A stretch of 64,000 bases of DNA, taken from assembly GCA_958446835.1 (NCBI GenBank), contig CAUCXT010000004.1:1-64000 (forward strand), written 5' to 3'. Made by a program: the position numbers and the translations under genes. The notes beneath the pieces are model-generated. The model saw only the letters and a program-made list of their open reading frames with translations, did not search any database and was not told the origin of the DNA. Source of the stretch: an uncultured Eubacterium sp. (GTDB lineage Bacteria; Bacillota; Clostridia; Lachnospirales; Lachnospiraceae). The stretch's first letter is position 1. Each line of letters begins with the position of its first letter. This document shows, piece by piece, positions 18,328 to 26,218 of this stretch.

Positions 18328-21300
18328 TCAGAGCTTCTGTAGAAGCTCCTCAAATTCATCCATGGTCATAAGAACCTTTCTCGGTTTGGTTCCCTCCTCA
18401 GGTCCCATAACCCCTGCCTCTTCAAGCTGATCCATAATTCTGGCAGCTCTGTTAAAGCCTATGCGGTATACTCTCTGAAGTATGCTGACCGAGCCTTTGC
18501 CCTTCTCAATCAGATATCGTCCCGCCTCAGCAAAGTAATCATCATAATCATTTCCGAATGCCTGACTTTCTGCAAAAGCCGGATTATTAATCTTCTGTGC
18601 GACATCATCATGGTAGCCTCCGGACTCACCGCAGTTAGCCTTCAAAAACTCGACCACGGCGCTTACTTCATCATCCGAAACGAATGCTCCCTGTATTCTC
18701 GCCGGCTTAGGATAACCCGCCGGTGAAAAGAGCATATCGCCCTTTCCTAAAAGCTTCTCTGCTCCGACCATATCAAGAATGGTTCTTGAGTCCACACCCG
18801 AAGAGACCGCAAATGCGATTCTTGAAGGAACATTCGCCTTTATAAGTCCCGTGATGACATCAACAGATGGTCTCTGGGTTGCAATGACAAGATGTATTCC
18901 GGCAGCTCTTGCAAGCTGTGCAAGACGCACAATAGCATCCTCGACCTCATTCTTGGCAATCATCATGAGGTCTGCAAGCTCATCAATTATAATTACGAGC
19001 TGTGGCAGCTTCGTTGGCTTATTCTCCGCCTCTATATCCTTTAACTGCTCAACCTTCGCGTTATAACCCTTAAGGTCGCGCACGCCTGCCTGTGCGAACT
19101 TCTTATATCGGTCATCCATCTCAGCAACTGCCCAGTTGAGTGCACCTGCCGCCTTCTTAGAATCCGTGACAACAGGAATCATGAGATGCGGTATTCCATT
19201 ATACACACTCAGCTCAACAACCTTCGGGTCAATCATTATGAGCTTGACTTCCGATGGTTTGGCTCTGTAGAGAATACTCATAATTATCGTATTTATACAT
19301 ACAGATTTACCTGAACCTGTCGCACCGGCAATAAGCACATGCGGCATCTTGGCAATATCCGCAACAACAACCTGTCCCGCTATATCCTTACCAACTCCAA
19401 AAGCTATCGGTGACTTACTCTCCTCAAACGGCTTGCTCTCAATAAGCTCCCTCAGGGTAACTCCCGAAGTCTCCTTGTTAGGAACCTCTATCCCGACTGC
19501 CGCCTTGCCCGGTATAGGAGCCTCAATTCTTATATCCGCCGCTGCAAGGTTGAGTTTAATATCATCGGCAAGTGACACAATACGGCTTACCTTCACGCCC
19601 TGTTCAGGCTGTATCTCATATCTCGTTACAGCCGGTCCGCAGCTCACATCGGACACCGTAACCCTCACTCCGAAATTCGACAAGGTCTGTTGAAGCTTCA
19701 TCGCTGTATCGCGAAGCTCCTTCTGTGATGTCGAGCTTGTCGATTTTCCTCTGTGAAGAAGCTCCACCGGTGGAAACTCATAAGGCTTTTCGACAATCTC
19801 CTCACTAAGCTGCTCAGAATGTCTTACCTCTTCATTTATCTCAGCATCGACCTGCTCCATGGTCTTTTCCGGTTCAGCGCTTCTTCCTGTGTGAGCGCTT
19901 GAAGAAGCAGCCTTAGAGGCAGCTACAGATGTTCCCGCGTTGTCATGCTTCACTACAGTTCCCGGCGTCTGCTTCTGTATACCTTCAAGCACCGCTCTTC
20001 CCGCGGCATCCGTCTTTTCCTGTCTCTGCCACTGCTCTAAGCCATCATCCTCAGGCAGCTCCTGAAGGTGCTCACCATAAGTATAGTCTGAATCAGCACT
20101 TTCATTCCCGTATGAAGTCTGCTCCTGCGAGTAATCGGCATAGTCATCCACAATATCATCGTCAGCGGGCTCTTTTCTATAAGCTTCATCATCATAAGCA
20201 GCTTCCGCGTAAGCTTCATCTGCATAAGCGCTGCTATCATCGCCATGAATATCATGGAACTCTGCCTGCTTATCGTATCCCCTTGCAAAAAGACTGTCAT
20301 CCACTGCTTGCGCATCTTCCTCCTTATCTGCCGCCACAGACCTTATATCATTGCTCTTAACTGCCACAGATTTTTCCTTTTTACTATGGGCGGACTTAGG
20401 AAGATTAAATACGCTGCCTGTACTCTCATCCGAATTTTCATCGGAATCTATCTCTATAATATTCTCGGAATACCTGTCATTTTGAAATACTTCTGTGACA
20501 TCCGAACCTGAAAGCCTTCCTGTCGCTGAGGTTCTCATATTCTCAGCCTCCGGCTGCTTCGGTCCTAATATATCCTTTCTCCTGTTCGTCCCCGGTATCT
20601 CAATTGACAGATCGACTCCGCTCACCTTCTGATCAAAACGTCTGCGCTGTCTTTGCTGCTCCTCCTTAAGTTCACGCTGTTCCTGCCTTATCGCTCTCTT
20701 CTTCTCAGACTCTTCCTTGTATTCGTTGATATCGTCCTTCGCAGTGGTGATAACCTTCCTGCTTCCGTTTGTAAGGCTTCTGATTATCGAACGCTCTGAG
20801 ATAATCAGTATAGCTATGATGATGAAAACGATAATAATAATATATGCTCCTACCTTGCCGACAGCAGGTGTGAGGAATGAACAGACCGCACCGCCCACGA
20901 TACCTCCGCCCTTCTTAAGCGGCACTTCGAAATTATAGTAGTCCGACAGTTTCTCTATCTTTATGTAACCGCCGCCCACCATTTCGATGAATGCACACAC
21001 GAACATTGCACCGATAAACGCCGTTATGAACTTGACCCTTGCGACTCCGCTGTTCTTGCCCTTTCTAAGCATTATAACGGTGCCCGCTACAAGCACTATA
21101 GGGAATATGTATGCAAATATTCCGAAGGTTCCAAACTGGATTGCAGCAAAAAATGTTCCCACCTTACCCGCTAATCCAAAGTTACTTATAAACAGGATAA
21201 GCGCAACTGCCAATGCAATAAATAAGGCTGCTTCCGTGAACGCAACACTGTTCACCTTTTTCTTTTTTCTCTTTCTTGATGATGAACGCGCTGTACTTGT

Positions 21301-21414
21301 CCTCGTTCCCTTCGATGCTGCCGGCTTTGCAGCCGTTGTCCTCTGCTGTGAGGCTGTTCTCCGAGACTGTGTTGTCCTCTTCTTTTCAGGTGATGTATTC
21401 CCGGTTGAAGCCAT
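18328..21414 (-). CDS. ftsK: DNA translocase FtsK/SpoIIIE
   Basis: This 1028-residue septal motor pumps chromosome DNA through the division or sporulation septum. A Lys/Arg/Ser/Thr-rich cytoplasmic N-terminus (1-55) is followed by about four membrane helices between residues 58 and 206. A long hydrophilic linker (about 210-545) includes an Asp/Ala/Tyr-rich stretch at 390-460. The motor domain follows, with Walker A AGATGSGKSVC (696-706) and Walker B (IIIDELADLM). The C-terminal gamma winged helix (about 965-1028, RVYRIGFNRAARIMDQLEEAG) reads KOPS-type DNA sequences. The long acidic linker is the most variable part. FtsK versus SpoIIIE cannot be separated by sequence alone. Confidence 0.95.
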   Translation of the reverse strand: MASTGNTSPEKKRTTQSRRTASQQRTTAAKPAASKGTRTSTARSSSRKRKKKKVNSVAFTEAALFIALAVALILFISNFGLAGKVGTFFAAIQFGTFGIFAYIFPIVLVAGTVIMLRKGKNSGVARVKFITAFIGAMFVCAFIEMVGGGYIKIEKLSDYYNFEVPLKKGGGIVGGAVCSFLTPAVGKVGAYIIIIVFIIIAILIISERSIIRSLTNGSRKVITTAKDDINEYKEESEKKRAIRQEQRELKEEQQRQRRRFDQKVSGVDLSIEIPGTNRRKDILGPKQPEAENMRTSATGRLSGSDVTEVFQNDRYSENIIEIDSDENSDESTGSVFNLPKSAHSKKEKSVAVKSNDIRSVAADKEEDAQAVDDSLFARGYDKQAEFHDIHGDDSSAYADEAYAEAAYDDEAYRKEPADDDIVDDYADYSQEQTSYGNESADSDYTYGEHLQELPEDDGLEQWQRQEKTDAAGRAVLEGIQKQTPGTVVKHDNAGTSVAASKAASSSAHTGRSAEPEKTMEQVDAEINEEVRHSEQLSEEIVEKPYEFPPVELLHRGKSTSSTSQKELRDTAMKLQQTLSNFGVRVTVSDVSCGPAVTRYEIQPEQGVKVSRIVSLADDIKLNLAAADIRIEAPIPGKAAVGIEVPNKETSGVTLRELIESKPFEESKSPIAFGVGKDIAGQVVVADIAKMPHVLIAGATGSGKSVCINTIIMSILYRAKPSEVKLIMIDPKVVELSVYNGIPHLMIPVVTDSKKAAGALNWAVAEMDDRYKKFAQAGVRDLKGYNAKVEQLKDIEAENKPTKLPQLVIIIDELADLMMIAKNEVEDAIVRLAQLARAAGIHLVIATQRPSVDVITGLIKANVPSRIAFAVSSGVDSRTILDMVGAEKLLGKGDMLFSPAGYPKPARIQGAFVSDDEVSAVVEFLKANCGESGGYHDDVAQKINNPAFAESQAFGNDYDDYFAEAGRYLIEKGKGSVSILQRVYRIGFNRAARIMDQLEEAGVMGPEEGTKPRKVLMTMDEFEELLQKL

Positions 21415-21437
21415 TGTTGTTACCCCATTTCTCTAAT

Positions 21438-21479
21438 TTAATATAATTGTCATATTCTTTAATATAAATGTCATATTCT
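21438..21479 (-). repeat. Tandem 21-bp direct repeat upstream of ftsK
   Basis: Two head-to-tail 21-bp copies (21438-21458 and 21459-21479) differ at one base. They lie 24 bp upstream of the ftsK start codon in an AT-rich 149-bp spacer. On the minus strand each copy holds a -10-like TATATT. A TTGTAA 17 bases before a TATTAA at the repeat makes this a candidate promoter/operator region for ftsK. Function is inferred only. Confidence 0.5.
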
Positions 21480-21563
21480 GATTACAAAAGCTGTTATTAC
21501 AAGATTTTCATTGCTATATTTCTTATCACACAATTATCTGTTATACCCCAATAAGCATACCTG

Positions 21564-22358
21564 CTATGGCTGCATGACTATCATAGAGGCAAGCATAAAG
21601 CCGCCGAGCGCAAGGCAGTACACCGCCAGTATGCGAAAACGGCGTCTTTTAAGTATCTGATTAAGAATAACAAGTCCTATATAACCTGTTATTACAGCAA
21701 AAACCGATGCCAATATGTACCAGCCCGTATTTCCCACATCAGCTGCTCCAAATCCTGCAATATCAATTATATCCAGTATCACAGCACCTATAAGCGAAGG
21801 CACGGCGCACAGAAATGAGAATCTCCATGTAAGCTTCCTGTCAAATCCCAATAGCAGGCATGTGGTGATTACCATACCGCATCTTGACAATCCCGGAAGT
21901 GCCGAAAGTCCCTGAACACCTCCTATCACTACCGCCTCAAAGAAACCTGCATCCGATATCTTGACTTCGCCCTTTTTCACTCCGTCCGTGACAAAAAGCA
22001 TAACGCCTGTCAATATCATGAATATTCCGGGAAAAAAGACCGTCTTAGCCGCATATCCCGCAAAACTTCTGCACCCCAGTCCAACTATACCTGTCGAAAC
22101 AGTCGCCGCAAGTATCATAAGTGCAAGCTTGACATATATTCCACTCTCAAGCCTTATCATTTTTGCCACATCTTTTCTGAAAGCAAATACTATCACAATT
22201 ATTGTTGCGAGCTTCAGACACAGGTCAAAAATTATGCTGTCTCCCTCTCCGAATCCAAATACATTCTTTAACATCAACAAATGTCCTGAACTGCTCACGG
22301 GAAGAAATCCCGTGAGTCCATCAATCATCCCACTGATTATAATCCTTAGCGCTTCCAA
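21564..22358 (-). CDS. Divergent undecaprenyl-diphosphatase (UppP/BacA) family protein, catalytic Glu missing
   Basis: This 264-residue membrane protein is clearly in the UppP family. It has the GLTGFLPVSSSGHL loop (residues 14-27), about eight hydrophobic helices and the second loop PGLSRCG (155-161, Arg159). UppP recycles undecaprenyl pyrophosphate to the monophosphate. In Escherichia coli UppP the first loop reads with Glu17 and Glu21; here those positions are Asp13 and Gly17, so the key acidic residue is absent. His26 and Arg159 are kept. The start is TTG 22358 with GGAGGG upstream. It follows tepA by 64 bp. It may be a divergent phosphatase, a paralogue for another lipid, or inactive. 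Confidence 0.8.
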   Translation of the reverse strand: MEALRIIISGMIDGLTGFLPVSSSGHLLMLKNVFGFGEGDSIIFDLCLKLATIIVIVFAFRKDVAKMIRLESGIYVKLALMILAATVSTGIVGLGCRSFAGYAAKTVFFPGIFMILTGVMLFVTDGVKKGEVKISDAGFFEAVVIGGVQGLSALPGLSRCGMVITTCLLLGFDRKLTWRFSFLCAVPSLIGAVILDIIDIAGFGAADVGNTGWYILASVFAVITGYIGLVILNQILKRRRFRILAVYCLALGGFMLASMIVMQP

Positions 22359-22422
22359 TACAAGCCCTCCACATATTTACACAATTAATGTGATTATAGC
22401 ATTTTTTTACAATGAGGTCAAA

Positions 22423-23088
22423 TCAAACTGAAAGCTCCTTAATCTTGCCCAGTGCCATGTCAAGTCCTCCGACTTCGTCTATAAGTCCCGCTTCAACAGC
22501 CTGTCTCCCCACAAGCATTGTCCCCAAATCCTTTGACAGCATGCTGGTGTTCATCATCATCTTTTCAAGGCTTCCCTTTTCCGCCCTGCTGTGTTCCTCA
22601 ATAAAGCTCACGATTCTGTCCTGTATCATCTTGAAATAGTCGTAGGTCTGTGGTGCGCCTATGACCGTACCGCTCATCCTCACAGGGTGAATGAGCATTG
22701 TCCCGGTAGATACGATGAATGAATAATCTGCGGCAACAGCTAACGGCACGCCTATTGAATGACTGTCCCCTATGACAAGCGATACCGTTGGCTTACTTAA
22801 TGACGCAATCATCTCAGCAAGTGCAAGTCCAGCTGATACATCTCCGCCTATCGTGTTTATAATTATAAGGGCTCCCTTTATCTTTTTGCTGTCCTCTATG
22901 CGCGCAAATATCGGGATAAGATGCTCATATTTCGTTGTCTTACAATTATTAGAGAGTACCTCATGTCCCTCTATCTCACCTATAATTGTAATCAGCTTTA
23001 TGCTCTCATCGTCCTTCTCCGACAGCGATAGCTGCCCGAAGGACTCTATCTCATCGCGGTCCTTTTCCGATTTATCCTTTTCCGACAT
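22423..23088 (-). CDS. tepA: ClpP-class serine protease, TepA (translocation-enhancing) type
   Basis: The 221-residue protein belongs to the ClpP/SppA fold family and resembles B. subtilis TepA (YmfB). The Gly-rich NTIGGDVSAGLALAEMI segment is followed by the catalytic serine in GDSHSIG (Ser111) and His134 in MLIHPVR. An acidic N-terminal tail of about 30 residues is rich in Lys, Asp, Glu and Ser. There is no signal peptide. In B. subtilis TepA is encoded next to ftsK/spoIIIE, as here (with the uppP-like gene between them). ATG 23088 has GGAGGT upstream. Substrates in this organism are unknown. Confidence 0.85.
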   Translation of the reverse strand: MSEKDKSEKDRDEIESFGQLSLSEKDDESIKLITIIGEIEGHEVLSNNCKTTKYEHLIPIFARIEDSKKIKGALIIINTIGGDVSAGLALAEMIASLSKPTVSLVIGDSHSIGVPLAVAADYSFIVSTGTMLIHPVRMSGTVIGAPQTYDYFKMIQDRIVSFIEEHSRAEKGSLEKMMMNTSMLSKDLGTMLVGRQAVEAGLIDEVGGLDMALGKIKELSV

Positions 23089-23399
23089 AATGACCTCCAT
23101 ATAAATATATTTCAGGTGATTGAGAAACGCAGTGTGTGGCAATTGCATGTTGTGCAATGTTATACTGCACCGTGTTTTAACACCCGATATCTAATATCTC
23201 CCATAATAAAAAAAATATACCCTGTGCTGCACACGCAAAGTCACCCGGCTCACTTTTTTCAGCGGATATGCAAAACAAAAATGCCGTAACACGCTATAAT
23301 ATATCTATGTCCCGGCATACAGTTTTATGCCCGGCACGGATAAATATAAGCCTGTTCCGGCACTTAATTAAATATAATGCTTAAACTATTGTTTTTATT
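23089..23399 (-). promoter_or_regulatory. 311-bp gap between popT and tepA with overlapping hairpins (attenuator-like)
   Basis: No credible gene is present. On the minus-strand transcript, arm 1 (23326-23334) can pair with arm 2 (23312-23319). Arm 2 can instead pair with arm 3 (23281-23286), and that second hairpin is followed by a T-rich run (complement of 23271-23280). Arm 2 is shared, so the two hairpins exclude each other, as in a terminator/antiterminator. The hexamer CCGGCA occurs three times (23312, 23331, 23357). The hairpin stems are short (6-8 bp), so a simple weak terminator for popT is an equally good reading. Confidence 0.4.
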
Positions 23400-24281
23400 T
23401 TACTTTGTCTCAATAAATTTCTTGAGAAGCTGTAGTCCTCCAAGTATCACACCTCCGAGAAGGAAATAGATTATACTAAAGGTCTGAAATGTCATTGGCG
23501 GCTGTGAAACGTCAAGCGTTGCAGGACCCATAACAATCGCATACACGGAGCCGATAACAAGACCGAGGATGAGAAACACCATCTGCGAACGGTATTTATC
23601 AAGACCTGTTCTAAGAAGCTTCACGCTTGTGAATATTCCGGTAAGTATGCCAAGTCCGAATATCAGCAGAATTGGAAAATACTTAAATTCAAGGTGCAGA
23701 AAGCCTCTGATTGCGCTCATAATCGGCACGTACAGCCCGAATATCAACAACATTGTCGACCCGGATATTCCCGGGAGAACCATAGCAGATATGGCTATTG
23801 CAGCTACAATGAAAACATATATGCCCTTTACAAGGTTGAGACTTGAAATATCCATGCTTCCTCTTGCAAGCCACTGGTTAAGATACGTTATAAGCGCCAC
23901 AACAGCGATACCTATGAGTGTAAATATAATATGTGAATACTTTCCCTTGATTGTCTGCCATTCATCATGTACTATTATCGGAACGGCAAAAAATGAAAGC
24001 CCGATGAACAGCGAACACAGCACATAGATATGGCTGTCAAATATACTGCCAAGCGCAAGCACCGTACACACAAATCCAATTATCCATCCTGCCCCAAGCT
24101 TTACAAGAAATATAAGTGCTCTTTTTCTCTCCTCCCTTTTTCCTGAAATAATATTATCAAGCGACTCAATAAATCTGTCATAAAAGCCCATCACAAACGC
24201 GATTGTACCGCCCGACACACCGGGAACGGCATCCGCCATCGCCATGCAGAAGCCCTGTATCATGTTCCATATCAACCTCAT
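23400..24281 (-). CDS. popT: DUF368 membrane protein, PopT-type undecaprenyl-phosphate translocase
   Basis: The 293-residue polytopic protein belongs to the DUF368 family, with the signature ADAVPGVSGGTIAFVMGFYDRFI near the N-terminus and a repeated related motif VLPGISGSTMLLIFGLY in the second half, plus about eight to nine helices. DUF368 proteins (PopT) in Vibrio cholerae and Staphylococcus aureus have been implicated in flipping undecaprenyl phosphate back to the cytosolic face. I use ATG 24281, with a GGGGAG site upstream. It lies downstream of a MarR regulator and upstream of tepA and the uppP-like gene, so the neighbours suggest lipid-carrier recycling. Confidence 0.82.
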   Translation of the reverse strand: MRLIWNMIQGFCMAMADAVPGVSGGTIAFVMGFYDRFIESLDNIISGKREERKRALIFLVKLGAGWIIGFVCTVLALGSIFDSHIYVLCSLFIGLSFFAVPIIVHDEWQTIKGKYSHIIFTLIGIAVVALITYLNQWLARGSMDISSLNLVKGIYVFIVAAIAISAMVLPGISGSTMLLIFGLYVPIMSAIRGFLHLEFKYFPILLIFGLGILTGIFTSVKLLRTGLDKYRSQMVFLILGLVIGSVYAIVMGPATLDVSQPPMTFQTFSIIYFLLGGVILGGLQLLKKFIETK

Positions 24282-24383
24282 TATCCACTCTCCCCACAAA
24301 ATATCCTTATATCCGTAACCAGCCTGTTCACTGATATTATAATTATATTCTGTTTATCTTGTTTTATGTGGACAATTGATTTT

Positions 24384-24845
24384 CTAATCACAATCAATCA
24401 GCTTTTTAAGGTTTGGAAAACCCGCCCTGCTCTCCGTCTTGCTGAGCACATACAGCTTGTCAAGCGTCTTTACAAACTCATCACATTCTTCCTTAGTGAG
24501 CTTGTCAAGCAGCCACTCATAGTATAGCCCTTCAAGATATGCCTTTGAATTCTTAAGGCTCTCCGCCTTCTCAGTTGCATACAGATTGGCGCTTCTCTTA
24601 TCCTCAGGATTCACCTTTCTTATAAGGTAGCCCTTGCTCTCAAGGCTTGCCGTCCTTCGCGCCGCAGCCCCCTTGTCAAGCTTTAACTGCTCGCGGATTG
24701 CAGCCTGTGTTATTCCCGGATTGTGTCTTACCAGATGTATAAAATCGAATTCTGCCGTGCCAATTCCGTCCTCCTTCATTGTCTGCACGGTAAATTTGCT
24801 AACCTCCCGCGCTATCTTTGTCATTTTTCTTTCTGATTTATCCAT
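24384..24845 (-). CDS. MarR-family transcriptional regulator
   Basis: This 153-residue winged-helix protein has the MarR core: FDFIHLVRHNPGITQAAIREQL (helix-turn-helix), LDKGAAARRTASLESKGYLIRKVNPEDKRSANLYAT (recognition helix and wing) and a C-terminal dimerisation helix. The start is ATG 24845, preceded by GGAGG; an upstream in-frame start would lie inside the strong hairpin at 24881-24918. It is probably co-transcribed with popT, 102 bp downstream. The likely targets are itself and the popT group, and the long perfect inverted repeat just upstream could be an operator as well as a terminator. Ligand unknown. Confidence 0.88.
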   Translation of the reverse strand: MDKSERKMTKIAREVSKFTVQTMKEDGIGTAEFDFIHLVRHNPGITQAAIREQLKLDKGAAARRTASLESKGYLIRKVNPEDKRSANLYATEKAESLKNSKAYLEGLYYEWLLDKLTKEECDEFVKTLDKLYVLSKTESRAGFPNLKKLIDCD

Positions 24846-24880
24846 ATTAACCTCCGCTCCCAGCACCGCCGCCAAACAAA

Positions 24881-24918
24881 AAGATGTAGTATCATCTAAC
24901 TCGATGATACTACATCTT
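24881..24918. terminator. 16-bp perfect hairpin, bidirectional terminator (possible MarR operator)
   Basis: The arms are 24881-24896 and 24903-24918, perfectly complementary, with the six-base loop taactc. A T-run follows on the plus strand, and TTTTTGTTT follows on the minus strand. It sits 23 bp after the end of the M16 peptidase gene and is its likely terminator. It is also 36 bp upstream of the MarR start codon. Confidence 0.85.
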
Positions 24919-24940
24919 TTTTTCATTGTCAAACCATGTT

Positions 24941-26218
24941 CTAAGCAGGCGACTGGCTATTACTCCAATGCCCTTTGAGTGTCGAAACAGGCACGTCCTT
25001 GACGTTTCCAACAAGACACACACTGCACTTATCTTTTCTAAGATATGTCCTTATGCATCTGTTGAACTGCTCTAGGGTCACCGCCTCATAGTGTGCCACC
25101 GCTTCATCAAGTGAAATAACACTTCCTGTTGACAGGAATGTCTTGGCATTATTCAGAACTGTATTGCTAGCCGCCTCACTTCCAAGCACAAGCTCTATGC
25201 GCGTCTGTTTTTTTAACATCGCAAGCTCCTGTTCATCGATCCCCTTCTCATTCAACTCATCTATTATCTCAAATATAAGCTCATATACTCTCTGCGTCTG
25301 CGCCGCGCTCATGGACGCATATATATGGAAAAGCCCTGCAAGGTCACACATGCTGTTGTATGAGTATATGCTGTAGGTAAGACCGTTCTCTTCCCTCACC
25401 TTCTGGAAAAGTCTTGAGTTCAGATTGCCGCCTAGCATTGAGTTAATCATATACATGGCATATCTGTCCTCATCGGAGCTTCGCACATTGTCAAAGGCGA
25501 TATTTAGGTGAACCTGCTCCATGTCCTTATATTTGGAAATAAAGCATCTGTTAAATTCCGGTCTGTCCGAAACAAGCTTCCTGCCCGAACCCGGCAAAGC
25601 GGCAAACAGAGGTTCAAGCACCGACATTATCTGCGCCTCATCGCATTTTCCCGCAACGGATATGAGGATATTATCGGCTGTGTAGTTAGCCTCCTTAAAA
25701 TCCACAAGCTGCTGCCTTGTAAGCTTTTTGACATTGCTTTTGCTTCCGGATATTATAAAGCCCAGCGGATTATCCTTCCAGACGCGCTTCTGCAAAAGTT
25801 CATGGCACATATCCTCAGCCGAATCATCGTAGGAATCTATCTCATCAATTATAACGCCCTTCTCCTTGGCAAACTCCTTCGAATCAAACACCGAATTAAA
25901 AAGCATATCCGCCATGATTGACAGCGCCCTCTCAAAATCCTCCGGTAGAACCTTACCGTAAAAAACCGTATTTTCCTTGGAGGTATATGCATTTATTCCG
26001 CCGCCAAGCTCCGTCATTATATCGGCAAGCTGTCCGGCACTGTATTTATCCGTCCCTTTAAAAAGCATATGTTCTATCGCATGTGCAACTCCATTATTTG
26101 AGACTGTCTCATTCTGTGAGCCGCTGCCGACATACACGCCAAAGGTTATGCTTCTTGCACCCGGCAGATTTTCTATGATAACAGGAATATTATTCGTCAG
26201 TCTGTGTATTACTGTCAT
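24941..26218 (-). CDS. M16-family zinc peptidase (insulinase/processing-peptidase type)
   Basis: The 425-residue cytosolic protease carries the inverted zinc motif HAIEHMLFKGT (HxxEH) near residue 46, with the downstream Glu in the E-rich helix (KGVIIDEIDSYDD). A second inactive M16 half contains the typical NSMLGGNLNSRLFQKVREENGLTYSIYSY segment. It resembles B. subtilis YmxG/MlpA. The start is ATG 26218, which overlaps the corC-like gene by 29 bp. An upstream TTG is possible but gives a non-family N-terminus. It is the last gene of the LCP-to-M16 operon. Substrate unknown. Confidence 0.9.
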   Translation of the reverse strand: MTVIHRLTNNIPVIIENLPGARSITFGVYVGSGSQNETVSNNGVAHAIEHMLFKGTDKYSAGQLADIMTELGGGINAYTSKENTVFYGKVLPEDFERALSIMADMLFNSVFDSKEFAKEKGVIIDEIDSYDDSAEDMCHELLQKRVWKDNPLGFIISGSKSNVKKLTRQQLVDFKEANYTADNILISVAGKCDEAQIMSVLEPLFAALPGSGRKLVSDRPEFNRCFISKYKDMEQVHLNIAFDNVRSSDEDRYAMYMINSMLGGNLNSRLFQKVREENGLTYSIYSYNSMCDLAGLFHIYASMSAAQTQRVYELIFEIIDELNEKGIDEQELAMLKKQTRIELVLGSEAASNTVLNNAKTFLSTGSVISLDEAVAHYEAVTLEQFNRCIRTYLRKDKCSVCLVGNVKDVPVSTLKGHWSNSQSPA

